64,000 nucleotides of DNA from Exiguobacterium chiriqhucha RW-2 (GCF_000416965.1 NZ_ATCL01000009.1:62001-126000), one strand, 5' to 3'; numbered from the stretch's first letter, positions 33,025 to 45,259 are shown. Notes: generated by a model not told the origin, from the sequence alone. Translations and numbers: made by a program.

Positions 33025-33387
33025 ATGGTGACACTATATGGCTATCCGCCATGCAGTACGTGTAAAAAAGCAGAGAAGTGGTTGAAAGAGAACGGCATCG
33101 ACTATACATATATCCATATCGTCGAGGCGACGCCGTCGAAAGACGAGTTGGCTGAACTATGGAAACAGTCGGGTCTCCCGCTTAAAAAATTCTTCAATAC
33201 GAGCGGCCAAGTGTATCGGAACGAAGGCATCAAAGACAAGCTACCAAATCTATCAGAAGACGAACAACTCGAGCTTCTTGCGAGCAATGGTATGCTTTTA
33301 AAGCGCCCAATCGTGACAGATGGTCAAAAATCAACTGTCGGATTTTCAGAAAAGTCGTTTACAGACGTTTGGGGCGAAGTGCTATAA
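33025..33387 (+). CDS. yusI: ArsC/Spx-family thioredoxin-fold protein YusI
   Basis: 120 residues: MVTLYGYPPCSTCKKAEKWL carries the N-terminal CxxC (CSTC) of the ArsC/Spx fold, and KRPIVTD with Arg/Lys lies where ArsC binds substrate. Possible starts are GTG 33016, ATG 33019 and ATG 33025; the AGGTGAT core at 33014-33020 favours 33025. In Bacillus yusI lies before gcvH, as here (39 nt gap). Role is unknown; arsenate reduction is not implied. Confidence 0.88.
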   Translation: MVTLYGYPPCSTCKKAEKWLKENGIDYTYIHIVEATPSKDELAELWKQSGLPLKKFFNTSGQVYRNEGIKDKLPNLSEDEQLELLASNGMLLKRPIVTDGQKSTVGFSEKSFTDVWGEVL

Positions 33388-33426
33388 TACTCGTGTGAGT
33401 CTAATTCATTTGAGGGGGAAGTTAAG

Positions 33427-33810
33427 ATGAGCAAAGTACCTGCCAATCTACGTTATTCAAAAGAGCACGAATGGGTGGAAGTGAATGGAAGCGTCGCCCG
33501 CATCGGGATCACGGATTTCGCACAAAGCGAACTAGGGGATATCGTCTTTGTCGAACTTCCTGAAGTCGGTGGCACGATCTTACTCGATGAGCCATTCGGT
33601 TCGGTTGAATCGGTCAAGACCGTATCAGAGCTTTACGCACCGATCTCTGGGAAAATCACAGCAGTGAACGAATCACTTGCCGATTCACCAGAACTCGTCA
33701 ACGAAGCACCGTTTGAAGGCGCTTGGATGATCGAAGTCGAGTTGAACGACGCGTCTGACGTCGACAAGCTCATGTCAGCCGAAGAATACGAAGCGATGAT
33801 TCAAGGCTAA
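33427..33810 (+). CDS. gcvH: Glycine cleavage system H protein
   Basis: 127 residues; lipoyl carrier of the glycine cleavage complex and, in Bacillus, an intermediate in lipoate assembly. Lys64 in [13 protein letters not shown] is the lipoylation site; HEWVEVNG and [18 protein letters not shown] are standard. AGGGGGAAG precedes the ATG. The other glycine cleavage genes are not here, usual for Bacillales where gcvH lies apart. A terminator follows. Confidence 0.96.
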   Translation: MSKVPANLRYSKEHEWVEVNGSVARIGITDFAQSELGDIVFVELPEVGGTILLDEPFGSVESVKTVSELYAPISGKITAVNESLADSPELVNEAPFEGAWMIEVELNDASDVDKLMSAEEYEAMIQG

Positions 33811-33813
33811 ACA

Positions 33814-33850
33814 AAACCCGGTTTCTCTTTACGAGAAGCCGGGTCTTTTT
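33814..33850. terminator. Terminator between gcvH and the PTS-IIC-like gene
   Basis: ACCCGG..TTCTC / GAGAA..CCGGGT with TTTTT on the plus side; A-run on the other side lets it serve both convergent genes. Confidence 0.8.
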
Positions 33851-33852
33851 GA

Positions 33853-34905
33853 TTAATCGAAGTCGAGACGGTAATGATCAGGCTGGATGAGCGACGTCCG
33901 GTTGAACAACCGATAGAACAGAATCCCGAGTGCGATTGGGATGAGCCCGAACAAGACGACGACGAGCATGACGTTCCAGAGCGCGAATCCTCCCGGCATC
34001 AAATGTAAGGCGTTGACCGGACCGATGAGACCGGAGACGCCGAAACCGGCACTGATCGGTGTGCCTTCGATTCGAAGGATCCCGGCGAGTGCTCCGAGGA
34101 TGGCTGCATTGGCGAGCACCGGTAGCATCATGATTGGACGACGGACGAAGTTGGCCATTTGAATCTTCGGTGAGCCGAGGAAGTGGGCGATTGACGTTCC
34201 GGTCGCATTCATCTGCCAGCCGGCGATGGCGAGACCGAAGCCGGCGGCGACGACGCCAAGGTTGGCGGCCCCGGCAGCGACACCAGACAGGCTGATGGCT
34301 GTAGCGATCCCGACCGTCGAGATTGGCGAGACGATGATGAGCGAGAACGCCATCGCGATCAACATGCCCATCACGATCGGTTGCAGTTCCGTCATCGTCA
34401 TGATGATTGTTCCGACGTACGTCGTGATCTGTGAGATGTAAGTGAGCAGGAACGCCCCGATGCCTCCAGCGACGACGATGACCGTCATCGGCAAGACGAG
34501 CACCGTGTATGTCTTCAAGCGTGGCGACAACTGCATGACGAGAAACGTCGCGAGAGCGGCCGTCACACCGGCCGTGATGACGTCACCGATTCCGGCCATG
34601 AGGAATGTGCCTTCCTCGACGCGGATGGCGCCACTTCCGACCTGGGTCGCGATGCCGATCGTCCCGGCCTCGAGCGCCGAGCGTCCGAACTGCATGGCGA
34701 CGGCGACACCGATGATGACCGGTAAGAGGCGCATCGCAATCGTCGTCGCATCTAAGATGAACTGCAAGGACGGAAAATACGGCAAGATGGCTTTCGTTAA
34801 TTCACCGAGCAAAGCGCTCGGGATGAGGGCGATGAGAATGGCAAGACTGAGGCCGTTCAAGACGTTCATTAAAAATTGTTTTCCGGTAAGCTTCTCTTCC
34901 GTCAT
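33853..34905 (-). CDS. PTS-IIC-like membrane transporter
   Basis: 350 residues, about ten helices, glycine-rich. It resembles the EIIC_2 type group of phosphotransferase permeases (GKQFLMNVLNGLSLAILIAL start, IVSPISTVGIATAISLSGVA, PGGFALWNVMLVVVLFGLIP). No EIIA or EIIB domain or gene is near, so it is a stand-alone IIC of unknown substrate. ATG at 34905 with AGGTGA 8 nt upstream; the longer in-frame start at 34950 has no site. The 5' side faces a region of about 180 bp with the divergent yusE. Confidence 0.8.
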   Translation of the reverse strand: MTEEKLTGKQFLMNVLNGLSLAILIALIPSALLGELTKAILPYFPSLQFILDATTIAMRLLPVIIGVAVAMQFGRSALEAGTIGIATQVGSGAIRVEEGTFLMAGIGDVITAGVTAALATFLVMQLSPRLKTYTVLVLPMTVIVVAGGIGAFLLTYISQITTYVGTIIMTMTELQPIVMGMLIAMAFSLIIVSPISTVGIATAISLSGVAAGAANLGVVAAGFGLAIAGWQMNATGTSIAHFLGSPKIQMANFVRRPIMMLPVLANAAILGALAGILRIEGTPISAGFGVSGLIGPVNALHLMPGGFALWNVMLVVVLFGLIPIALGILFYRLFNRTSLIQPDHYRLDFD

Positions 34906-35092
34906 TGGGGATTCACCTGTCCTTTTCCACTGGTTTGCTGTTATGTACAAAAGCGATAAAGTTAATGACCATACTATGCCTCTTTCTGCCGAGCGTCAAC
35001 AAAAAATGTTGAAATGTTCAGAATTTTCCATTTGAGCACAACTTTTGAACCGACTGGCCCGGATTCATATACTTAGAAGAGAGGTGAGCAAA

Positions 35093-35350
35093 ATGATGAC
35101 AGACGGATTCTTATATATATACGCCCCAATGTGCGGTACATGCGCCGTGGCCGAGCGGATGCTCTCGGTTGTCGAGGCGGTCGACCCAGAATTGAAGATT
35201 GAAAAACGCGATGCCAACTTTATCCCGAACGAGCTCGAGGCGTATCAGGTCATGAGCGTTCCGGCGCTATTGAAGCTGGAGAATGGCCAAGTTCGCGATC
35301 GTTTGTACGCGTTTCAAAACGTCCAGCACGTCCTATCTTTCGTTAAATGA
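35093..35350 (+). CDS. yusE: Thioredoxin-family protein YusE
   Basis: 85 residues: FLYIYAPMCGTCAVAERML has the redox CxxC (CGTC) and MSVPALLKLENGQV the cis-proline. Shorter than a full thioredoxin. Two ATGs at 35093 and 35096 follow GAGGTGAG; 35093 is listed. yusE lies in the yusI-gcvH neighbourhood in Bacillus as well. Redox partner unknown. Confidence 0.85.
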   Translation: MMTDGFLYIYAPMCGTCAVAERMLSVVEAVDPELKIEKRDANFIPNELEAYQVMSVPALLKLENGQVRDRLYAFQNVQHVLSFVK

Positions 35351-35391
35351 GATAGGATGATTAGAATAATCTGAAAATTTTAAATAATCAG

Positions 35392-35421
35392 TTGACACAG
35401 AAAGTTCACGAATGATATATT
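35392..35421 (+). promoter_or_regulatory. Promoter of an orphan transcript
   Basis: Perfect TTGACA (35392-35397), 18-nt spacer, TATATT (35416-35421). No protein gene starts behind it before a terminator at 35689-35731. Confidence 0.65.
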
Positions 35422-35731
35422 CATTACAACATCTTACTTGAACACAACATAGGACGAGATTTTCCCGTCATCAAGACGTTTTCGAACAACCGCTGCATGA
35501 GCTTACGCGATTTCAGGTGGACCTTCCCTTCGATTGTCCCCCAAAAAAATCAAGCGTCGGGGCACCGGTCGCGTAATTGCATGGTCCGTTCGAAGACCGA
35601 GTGATGGTTGGGTAAAAATCCCCCATATAAGGATGAATGCTCTGATCGGGCAAAAGAGGTTCATCTATGGGTTGTCCTTCAGTGACTCAAGGTGCTACGT
35701 TCTGTGTCATCCTCGGATGGCACCTTTTTTT
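35422..35731 (+). ncRNA. Candidate non-coding transcript (promoter to terminator)
   Basis: About 300 nt lie between a good sigma-A promoter (35392-35421) and a terminator (AAGGTGC 35689-35695 / GCACCTT 35720-35726 plus T-run, with an inner CATCC/GGATG hairpin). No open frame with a ribosome site is present on the plus strand. It does not match RNase P, 6S, SRP, T-box or SAM motifs I know. On the minus strand two frames, joined by one shift, read HHSVFERTMQLRDRCPDA and WGTIEGKVHLKSRKLMQR, which look protein-like; so the region might instead be a dead minus-strand gene. Both readings are open. Confidence 0.35.
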
Positions 35732-35751
35732 ATTTTGCTGAAAAAAATAGT

Positions 35752-35780
35752 TTGACATGAAAATAATGTGTCGCTATGAT
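35752..35780 (+). promoter_or_regulatory. metNIQ promoter
   Basis: TTGACA (35752-35757), 17-nt spacer, TATGAT (35775-35780). The start would lie about 16 nt before the SAM aptamer. Confidence 0.85.
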
Positions 35781-35803
35781 AAAGCTAATCAAATACGCAA
35801 CCA

Positions 35804-35966
35804 CTCTTATCAAGAGAGGCTGAGGGACTGGCCCTATGACGCCCAGCAACCGCGGAGCAATCCGAAATGGTGCTAATTCCAGCAAGGTGTATACCTTGGA
35901 AGATGAGAGCAATCGTTGTCCGTACGATAAAGTACGCACGTTTGCTCAAACGTGCGTACTTTTTTT
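35804..35966 (+). promoter_or_regulatory. SAM-I (S-box) riboswitch with terminator
   Basis: Aptamer 35804-35909: P1 CTCTTATC / GATGAGAG, then AGAGGCTGAGGGACTGGCCC, TGACGCCCAGCAACC and the TTCCAGCAAGG-CCTTGGA arm, all S-box hallmarks. The expression platform has a 13-bp terminator AGTACGCACGTTT / AAACGTGCGTACT (35931-35960) with T-run. SAM binding would stop transcription before metN, so methionine uptake is on when SAM is low. Confidence 0.95.
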
Positions 35967-35986
35967 GTTGTCAGGAGGGAAATGGA

Positions 35987-37015
35987 TTGATTCAATTACG
36001 CAATGTGGCCAAATGGTTCGACACGAAAAACGGTCGGGTCCAGGCGGTCGATGATGTGTCGCTTACTATCGAAAGCGGCGAAATTTTTGGAATAATCGGA
36101 TATTCAGGGGCGGGGAAGTCGACGCTCATCCGCTTGCTCAACCGACTCGAGGCACCGTCAAGCGGTGAAATCGTGGTCGCCGGCAGCGAGCTGACGAAGC
36201 TCACGCCGAAGGAACTGCGCGGGGTACGTAAAAACGTCTCGATGGTGTTCCAACACTTCAACTTGTTATGGTCGCGCACAGTCGCTGAGAACATCAGCTT
36301 CCCGCTCGAGCTCATCGGGGTACCGGCGAGCGAGCGCAAACGCCGCGTCCAAGAACTCGTCGAGCTCGTCGGCCTCGCCGGACGAGAAGATAGCTATCCG
36401 TCACAACTATCAGGCGGCCAAAAGCAGCGAGTCGGGATAGCCCGTGCGCTCGCTACGAATCCAGAAGTGCTCCTCTGCGATGAAGCGACGAGCGCACTCG
36501 ACCCGAAGACGACGGATTCGATTCTCGAACTGCTCGTCAGCATCAACAAGAAACTCGGTTTGACAATCGTCCTCATCACCCATGAGATGCACGTCATCCA
36601 AAAGATTTGTCACCGTGTCGCCGTCATGGAGGCCGGAAAGGTCGTCGAGACCGGACAAGTCGCCGACGTGTTCCAACATCCGGAACAGCCGATCACGAAA
36701 GAGTTCGTCAAGCAGATCGGCGCGGTCGAAGACATGTCGCTCACATTCGAACATTTGAAAGCTCGTTATCCGAGCGGTCAAATCGTCAAGCTCAAATTCT
36801 TGAACGAGACGGCCGAACAACCGATTCTGTCGGAAGTGTTGAAGCAGCATGACATCGGCTTCAACATCATCGGCGGGAACGTGACGCAGTCACAAGTCGG
36901 TGCCCTCGGGACATTATTCATCCAATTGATCGGAGAGCCGGCTGAAGTCGAGCGGGCCATCGCCTCAATCCGATCACAGGCAGTGGAAGTGGAGGTAGAA
37001 AGCGATGTTTCCTAA
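35987..37015 (+). CDS. metN: Methionine ABC transporter ATP-binding protein
   Basis: 342 residues. Walker A GYSGAGKSTLI, signature LSGGQKQRVGIARAL, Walker B VLLCDEATSALDP, H-loop ITHEM, and a C-terminal NIL domain (IVKLKFLNETAEQPILSEVL on) that senses methionine. Start is TTG at 35987, 7 nt behind AGGAGGG; in-frame codons further upstream would fall inside the riboswitch terminator. It overlaps metI by 11 nt. Controlled by the SAM riboswitch. Confidence 0.95.
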   Translation: MIQLRNVAKWFDTKNGRVQAVDDVSLTIESGEIFGIIGYSGAGKSTLIRLLNRLEAPSSGEIVVAGSELTKLTPKELRGVRKNVSMVFQHFNLLWSRTVAENISFPLELIGVPASERKRRVQELVELVGLAGREDSYPSQLSGGQKQRVGIARALATNPEVLLCDEATSALDPKTTDSILELLVSINKKLGLTIVLITHEMHVIQKICHRVAVMEAGKVVETGQVADVFQHPEQPITKEFVKQIGAVEDMSLTFEHLKARYPSGQIVKLKFLNETAEQPILSEVLKQHDIGFNIIGGNVTQSQVGALGTLFIQLIGEPAEVERAIASIRSQAVEVEVESDVS

Positions 37016-37667
37016 TGTAGATTGGCAAGTCATGTTAGAACAGACGTGGGAGACGCTCTATATGACGCTCGTCGCCGGAGCCGCGACGTTCGTCATCGGT
37101 CTCGCCCTCGGGATGCTCCTATATGTCACAAACGAGCCGCTCATGATGAAGAACCGTCCGATTTACACGGTCATCAGTGCGGTCGTCAACATCTTCCGGT
37201 CAATCCCGTTCATCATTTTGATTATCTTGCTCATCCCGTTCACGCTACTCGTCGTCGGGACGATGCTCGGGTCAACGGCAGCACTGCCGGCACTTATCAT
37301 CGGTGCGGCCCCGTTCTATGCGCGGATGGTCGAGCTCGCGCTTCGCGAAGTCGACCGCGGCGTCATCGAGGCGGCTGAATCGATGGGTGCGACAAAATGG
37401 CAGATCGTCTATAAAGTATTGTTCCCAGAAGCATTGCCGGCCATCGTGTCAGGCATCACGGTCACGATTGTCGCGATCGTCGGTTACACGGCGATGGCAG
37501 GGGTCGTCGGCGGTGGAGGACTCGGGAACTTGGCGTTCCTTGAAGGCTTCCAGCGTTCACAAAGTGACGTCACGTTCGTCGCGACCGTCTTAATCTTGGT
37601 CATCGTCTTCGTCATTCAGTTCATCGGCGATCGACTCGTATCTGTAATTGATAAGCGTTCTGCTTAA
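37005..37667 (+). CDS. metI: Methionine ABC transporter permease
   Basis: 220 residues, five predicted helices, with the permease coupling loop EVDRGVIEAAESMGATKWQI (EAAxxxGA) that contacts MetN. GGAGGTAGAAAGCG precedes the ATG at 37005 inside the metN end. Named metP in Bacillus. Middle gene of metNIQ. Confidence 0.95.
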   Translation: MFPNVDWQVMLEQTWETLYMTLVAGAATFVIGLALGMLLYVTNEPLMMKNRPIYTVISAVVNIFRSIPFIILIILLIPFTLLVVGTMLGSTAALPALIIGAAPFYARMVELALREVDRGVIEAAESMGATKWQIVYKVLFPEALPAIVSGITVTIVAIVGYTAMAGVVGGGGLGNLAFLEGFQRSQSDVTFVATVLILVIVFVIQFIGDRLVSVIDKRSA

Positions 37668-37697
37668 TCTAAATAGAAAATTTGGAGGGGTTTTATA

Positions 37698-38531
37698 ATG
37701 AAATCATGGAAAACAGTACTCGGTTTAACGGCAGCTTCAGCACTTACGATTCTCGCGGCTTGTGGCGGTGGGGATTCAGAATCAGGTTCAGGCGATGACA
37801 AGACACTCGTCGTCGGCGCATCAAACGTCCCGCACGCTGAGATTTTAGAGCACGTCCAAGACGAATACGAAGAGAAGGGCTATACGCTCGAAATCAAAAA
37901 GTTCCAAGACTACGTCCTCCCGAACAAGACGCTCGCAGACGGGGAGTTGGACGCGAACTACTTCCAACACGAGCCGTACCTCGAGTCGCAAATGGCTGAA
38001 AACAAAGACTACAAATTCGCTTCAGCCGGCGGCGTTCACATCGAGCCGATCGGTGTGTACTCGAAAGACTACGCGTCACTCGATGAGCTTCCAGAAGGCG
38101 CTGAAATCATCATGAGTTCGTCGGTCGCTGACCACGGACGTATCCTCACGATGCTTCAATCTGAAGGGTTGCTCACACTCGCAGACGGCAAGACAACGGA
38201 CGCGACGGTTTCAGACATCGTCGACAACCCGAAAAACTTGGAGTTCAAGACGGACGTCGAAGCGGCACTTCTCCCGCAAGCGTTCAACAACGGTGAAGGG
38301 GACGCGGTCCTCATCAACACGAACTACGCGATTGATGCCGGCCTCAACCCACTCGAAGACGCAATCGCTCTCGAAGGTGAAGATTCACCTTACGTCAACT
38401 TGATCGTCACACGTGAAGGCGACGAAGATGATGAGCGCGTCAAAGCACTCCTTGAAGTCCTCACGTCAGAAGAGACACAACAGTGGATCTTGGATGAGTA
38501 CAAAGGTGCGGTCGTACCGGTCAAACAATAA
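37698..38531 (+). CDS. metQ: Methionine-binding lipoprotein
   Basis: 277 residues; NlpA/MetQ-family substrate-binding lipoprotein. Signal peptide with lipobox ILAAC (Cys21), acidic linker GGGDSESGSGDD, then VVGASNVPHAEILEHVQ and the typical ANYFQHEPYL and ALLPQAFNNGEGDAVLINTN segments. GGAGG upstream of the ATG. Third gene of metNIQ, 30 nt after metI, followed by a terminator. Confidence 0.95.
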   Translation: MKSWKTVLGLTAASALTILAACGGGDSESGSGDDKTLVVGASNVPHAEILEHVQDEYEEKGYTLEIKKFQDYVLPNKTLADGELDANYFQHEPYLESQMAENKDYKFASAGGVHIEPIGVYSKDYASLDELPEGAEIIMSSSVADHGRILTMLQSEGLLTLADGKTTDATVSDIVDNPKNLEFKTDVEAALLPQAFNNGEGDAVLINTNYAIDAGLNPLEDAIALEGEDSPYVNLIVTREGDEDDERVKALLEVLTSEETQQWILDEYKGAVVPVKQ

Positions 38532-38538
38532 TTTCGTC

Positions 38539-38566
38539 AAGGCCCGGGCTATCCCGGGCCTTTTTT
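38539..38566 (+). terminator. metNIQ terminator
   Basis: Perfect AAGGCCCGGG / CCCGGGCCTT stem with CTAT loop and six T. Confidence 0.92.
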
Positions 38567-38632
38567 ATTTGGAGTAGTTTTGGTTCACCAATAGAAGTAC
38601 ACTACATATATGTAGGAAAAGGGGGGATCCGG

Positions 38633-39847
38633 ATGAACATACGACACATTCATCCGCTGACGCTGGGTGTCTTGTTTGGCACATTTTTTGCCCGGCTGTC
38701 GACATTTTTTGTTATGCCGTTTTTTGCGATTTATCTCGCGACGCTCGGTTTCTCGGCGAGTGTCATCGGGACGGTGTTCGCCATCTCGGCGCTATCGGGT
38801 CTGTTCATGAGCTTTTTCGGGGGAACGCTGTCTGACCGGTACGGGCGCAAACAGTTGATGCTGATCGGCATCGTCTTGAACGCCTTGACGTTCAGCGGCT
38901 TCGCGCTCGTGACAGAATTATTTTGGTTTTACATATTTTCGGTACTCATGGGTGTGTCGCGGTCGTTCCTCGAACCGGCGTCTCGCGCGCTCATCAGCGA
39001 TACGACGCAGCCGGACCAGCGCGTCATCGTCTATAACGTCCGCTACTTTTTAATCAATATCGCGGCGGCGATTGGGCCATTGCTCGCGGTCGTCTTGTCG
39101 CTCACCGGCGCAAAGAGCGCCTTCTTCGTCGTGACGGGCGTTTACGTGATGTACGGACTCGTCATTTCGACGCTGTTCCGAAAGTATCCGTTCGAGGAAG
39201 GGGACGGCGTCAAAGTCCGGCCGCGCTTGACGGAGACGTTCCGTGTGTTACAACAAGATAAGACGTTCCGCTTCGTCATCATCGGGATGATTTTTGCCAT
39301 CATCGGCTATAGTCAGTTCAATGCGACGTTGCCACAGTTCATCGCTTTCCATGACGGATTCAGTGACGGCTCGCGTTTGTTCGCCTATCTATTGACGGTC
39401 AATGCGATCACCGTCCTTGTCGTCCAATATCCGATTATGCGATTCGGGATGCGGGTCTCACCGATCAAGTCACTCTTCTTCGGTGTCGCCACGCTGTCGT
39501 CGGGACTCCTCCTGATCGGCTTCGCGACCGAGACGTGGATTTTATTCGTCGCGATGGTCATCTTCACGGTCGGCGAGGTGCTCATGTTCACGATGACGGA
39601 CGTGTTGACGGACGAATTGGCACCGGCCCATCTGCGCGGGACGTATTTCGGGGCGATGGGGTTGACGGCGCTCGGTCAGACGATTGGCCCCGTCATCGGA
39701 GGAGTGTTGCTTGATGGATTCGACAATGCAGCGTTGCCAGTGTTTGGAAGCTTGGCCGTATTGACGGCGTGTGGCGCCTTCTTCTTCACCGGCGCCTTGA
39801 AAGAACGGAAAGCAAGTTTGGCGTTAACCGAGGAAAAAGTTGGATAA
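38633..39847 (+). CDS. MFS transporter
   Basis: 404 residues, twelve helices. The loop 2-3 motif GGTLSDRYGRKQLMLIG is the MFS motif A, and LMGVSRSFLEPASRALISD resembles the motif of drug exporters (DHA1 type). ATG at 38633 with AAAGGGGGGATCC upstream. It stands alone between metNIQ and the suf operon; substrate unknown. No clear T-rich terminator follows; instead inverted repeats at 39869-39901. Confidence 0.82.
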   Translation: MNIRHIHPLTLGVLFGTFFARLSTFFVMPFFAIYLATLGFSASVIGTVFAISALSGLFMSFFGGTLSDRYGRKQLMLIGIVLNALTFSGFALVTELFWFYIFSVLMGVSRSFLEPASRALISDTTQPDQRVIVYNVRYFLINIAAAIGPLLAVVLSLTGAKSAFFVVTGVYVMYGLVISTLFRKYPFEEGDGVKVRPRLTETFRVLQQDKTFRFVIIGMIFAIIGYSQFNATLPQFIAFHDGFSDGSRLFAYLLTVNAITVLVVQYPIMRFGMRVSPIKSLFFGVATLSSGLLLIGFATETWILFVAMVIFTVGEVLMFTMTDVLTDELAPAHLRGTYFGAMGLTALGQTIGPVIGGVLLDGFDNAALPVFGSLAVLTACGAFFFTGALKERKASLALTEEKVG

Positions 39848-39868
39848 TGTCTTGATTTCCCGATATTC

Positions 39869-39901
39869 TCATTCTCAACATTTATGTTTTATTGAGAATG
39901 A
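39869..39901. promoter_or_regulatory. Inverted repeat upstream of suf (Fur-like hexamers)
   Basis: TCATTCTCAA (39869-39878) and TTGAGAATGA (39892-39901), a perfect 10-bp inverted repeat with 13-nt spacing and no T-run. Read outward the arms contain GAGAAT-GAGAAT and GAGAAT-GAATAA, similar to the hexamer arrays bound by Fur. Could be an iron-responsive operator of sufCDSUB. Confidence 0.4.
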
Positions 39902-39943
39902 ATAATAAGGTGAGTCGCTTGAAATAAAAAATTGCCTAGATTA

Positions 39944-39964
39944 AGATTAGAATATATCTAATCT
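39944..39964. promoter_or_regulatory. Second dyad in the suf promoter region
   Basis: AGATTAGA (39944-39951) / TCTAATCT (39957-39964) with an ATATA centre, 37 bp before sufC. TTGCCT at 39932 and the ATATAT core could be part of the promoter, so a protein bound here would control it. Confidence 0.45.
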
Positions 39965-40001
39965 ACGCCAAAAATGGCGAGAAAACGGAAGGGGTATCCG
40001 A

Positions 40002-40781
40002 ATGTCTAACGTACCACACATGAAAATTGATGACCTCCGCGTCTCAATCGAAGGAAAAGAGATCGTCAAAGGTCTTAATCTTGAAATTAAAGGTGGCGAA
40101 ATTCACGCCATCATGGGTCCTAACGGGACGGGTAAATCAACACTCGCATCGGCACTTATGGGTCATCCATTGTATGAAGTAACAGGCGGAAGCGTCGATT
40201 TGAACGGTGAAGACGTACTCGAGATGGAAGTCGACGAGCGCGCGCAAGCCGGAATGTTCCTCGCGATGCAGTATCCTGCTGAAATCAGTGGTGTCACGAA
40301 TGCCGATTTCTTGCGTTCAGCAATCAACTCGCGCCGTGAAGAAGGCCAAGAAATCTCGCTCATGAAGTTCATCCGTGAACTCGATGCGAAGATGGACGTC
40401 CTTGAAATCCCTTCAGCAATGGCACACCGCTATTTAAACGAAGGTTTCTCAGGCGGAGAGAAAAAACGTAACGAGATTCTTCAGATGATGATGATCAAAC
40501 CGAACATCGCCATCCTCGATGAGATTGACTCAGGTCTTGACATCGATGCGCTCAAAGTCGTCGCGAAAGGCGTCAACGAAATGCGCAACGAAGAGTTCGG
40601 CTGCTTGATCATCACGCACTATCAACGTCTCCTCAACTATATCGAGCCAGACTTTGTTCACATCATGATGGACGGAAAAATCGTCATGTCAGGTGGCAAA
40701 GAGCTTGCACAACGACTCGAAGCAGAAGGTTACGACTGGGTGAAGCAAGATCTTGGAATGACAGTAGACACAGAAGCGTAA
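40002..40781 (+). CDS. sufC: Fe-S cluster assembly ATPase SufC
   Basis: 259 residues; ABC-type ATPase of the SufBCD scaffold. Walker A MGPNGTGKSTLA, signature GFSGGEKKRNEILQM, Walker B AILDEIDSGLDIDAL, H-loop ITHYQRLL. GGAAGGGGTATCCG precedes the ATG. First gene of sufCDSUB, the standard order in Bacillales. Confidence 0.97.
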   Translation: MSNVPHMKIDDLRVSIEGKEIVKGLNLEIKGGEIHAIMGPNGTGKSTLASALMGHPLYEVTGGSVDLNGEDVLEMEVDERAQAGMFLAMQYPAEISGVTNADFLRSAINSRREEGQEISLMKFIRELDAKMDVLEIPSAMAHRYLNEGFSGGEKKRNEILQMMMIKPNIAILDEIDSGLDIDALKVVAKGVNEMRNEEFGCLIITHYQRLLNYIEPDFVHIMMDGKIVMSGGKELAQRLEAEGYDWVKQDLGMTVDTEA

Positions 40782-40793
40782 GGAGGCTGTACG

Positions 40794-43708
<2,915 letters not shown>

Positions 43709-43727
43709 GTAGAAGGAGGAGACCGAT

Positions 43728-45125
43728 ATGGCGAAAAACATGCCTGACATTGGCGATTATAAATATGGCTTCCATGACCGAGACATCTCGATTTTCCGTT
43801 CAGGCCGCGGCTTGACGAATGAAATCGTAGAGACGATCTCGCGCATGAAAGAAGAACCGGCATGGATGCTCGAGTTCCGCTTGAAATCACTCGAACAGTT
43901 CCGCAAAATGCCGATGCCGACATGGGGCGGCGATCTCACAGCACTAGATTTCGATGAGATCACGTATTATGTCAAACCGTCTGAAAAGACAGAGCACTCG
44001 TGGGACGAGGTTCCTGAAGAAATCAAACGTACGTTTGACAAGCTCGGAATCCCGGAAGCGGAGCAAAAATACTTGGCAGGCGTCTCGGCTCAGTATGAGT
44101 CTGAGGTTGTCTATCACAGCATGCAAGAAGACTTTGAAGCGAAAGGTGTCATCTTCAAAGATACAGACACAGCGCTCAAAGAAAACGAAGACCTCTTCCG
44201 TGAGTACTTCGGAAAATTGATTCCACCGACGGACAACAAGTTCTCGGCGCTCAACTCGGCTGTATGGTCAGGTGGCTCGTTCATCTACGTACCAAAAGGG
44301 GTGAAGCTCGAGCAACCGCTCCAAGCTTACTTCCGCATCAACTCGGAGAACATGGGTCAGTTCGAGCGGACGCTCATCATCGTCGACGAAGGCGCTTCTG
44401 TCCATTACGTCGAAGGATGTACAGCACCGGTCTACACGACGAACTCACTCCACTCAGCGGTCGTTGAGATTTTCGTCAACAAAGACGCATACTGCCGCTA
44501 TACGACAATCCAGAACTGGGCGAACAACGTCTACAACTTGGTCACGAAGCGTGCTGTTTGTGAAGCGGGTGGATCGATGGAATGGATCGATGGCAACATC
44601 GGTTCGAAACTCACGATGAAATACCCGGCCGTCATCTTGAAAGGTGAAGGCTCACGCGGTATGACGCTCTCAATCGCTCTCGGCGGTAAAGGGCAGCACC
44701 AAGACGCGGGCGCGAAGATGATTCACCTCGCACCGAACACGTCGTCGTCAATCGTCTCGAAGTCGATCTCGAAACAAGGCGGAAAAGTCTCGTATCGCGG
44801 AATCGTCCACTTCGGTCGTAAAGCGAAAGGTGCACGTTCGAATATCGAATGTGACACGCTCATCATGGATAACCAGTCGACGTCGGACACGATCCCGTAC
44901 AACGAGATCTTGAACGACCAAGTCTCACTCGAGCACGAAGCGAAAGTCTCTAAAGTGTCAGAAGAGCAACTCTTCTACCTCATGAGCCGTGGAATCTCGG
45001 AAGAAGAAGCGACGGAGATGATCGTCATGGGCTTCATCGAGCCGTTCACGAAAGAATTGCCAATGGAATATGCCGTCGAAATGAACCGTCTCATCAAGTT
45101 TGAGATGGAAGGATCGATCGGATAA
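43728..45125 (+). CDS. sufB: Fe-S cluster assembly protein SufB
   Basis: 465 residues. [20 protein letters not shown] start, [39 protein letters not shown] (cluster-binding Cys) and [19 protein letters not shown] end are textbook SufB. AAGGAGGAGACC precedes the ATG, 19 nt after sufU. Last gene of the operon. Confidence 0.97.
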   Translation: MAKNMPDIGDYKYGFHDRDISIFRSGRGLTNEIVETISRMKEEPAWMLEFRLKSLEQFRKMPMPTWGGDLTALDFDEITYYVKPSEKTEHSWDEVPEEIKRTFDKLGIPEAEQKYLAGVSAQYESEVVYHSMQEDFEAKGVIFKDTDTALKENEDLFREYFGKLIPPTDNKFSALNSAVWSGGSFIYVPKGVKLEQPLQAYFRINSENMGQFERTLIIVDEGASVHYVEGCTAPVYTTNSLHSAVVEIFVNKDAYCRYTTIQNWANNVYNLVTKRAVCEAGGSMEWIDGNIGSKLTMKYPAVILKGEGSRGMTLSIALGGKGQHQDAGAKMIHLAPNTSSSIVSKSISKQGGKVSYRGIVHFGRKAKGARSNIECDTLIMDNQSTSDTIPYNEILNDQVSLEHEAKVSKVSEEQLFYLMSRGISEEEATEMIVMGFIEPFTKELPMEYAVEMNRLIKFEMEGSIG

Positions 45126-45142
45126 TCCTGAATAGATGAGGA

Positions 45143-45179
45143 AAGACGGTTGACATGATTTCATGTCGACCGTCTTTTT
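45143..45179 (+). terminator. sufCDSUB terminator
   Basis: AAGACGGTTGACATG / CATGTCGACCGTCTT (one G-T pair) with ATTT loop and T-run. Confidence 0.9.
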
Positions 45180-45259
45180 GTGTAGGCAATGCCTGTAAAC
45201 AGGGAATAGGGAATGGGATAAGATGATGCGTGACTGTAGATTCGAGAGGAGAAGATCAC

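Noticed and set aside
35422-35731. RNase P RNA, 6S RNA, SRP RNA or T-box leader
   Set aside because: None of the conserved segments I know for these classes (for example the T-box AGGGTGG) could be found.
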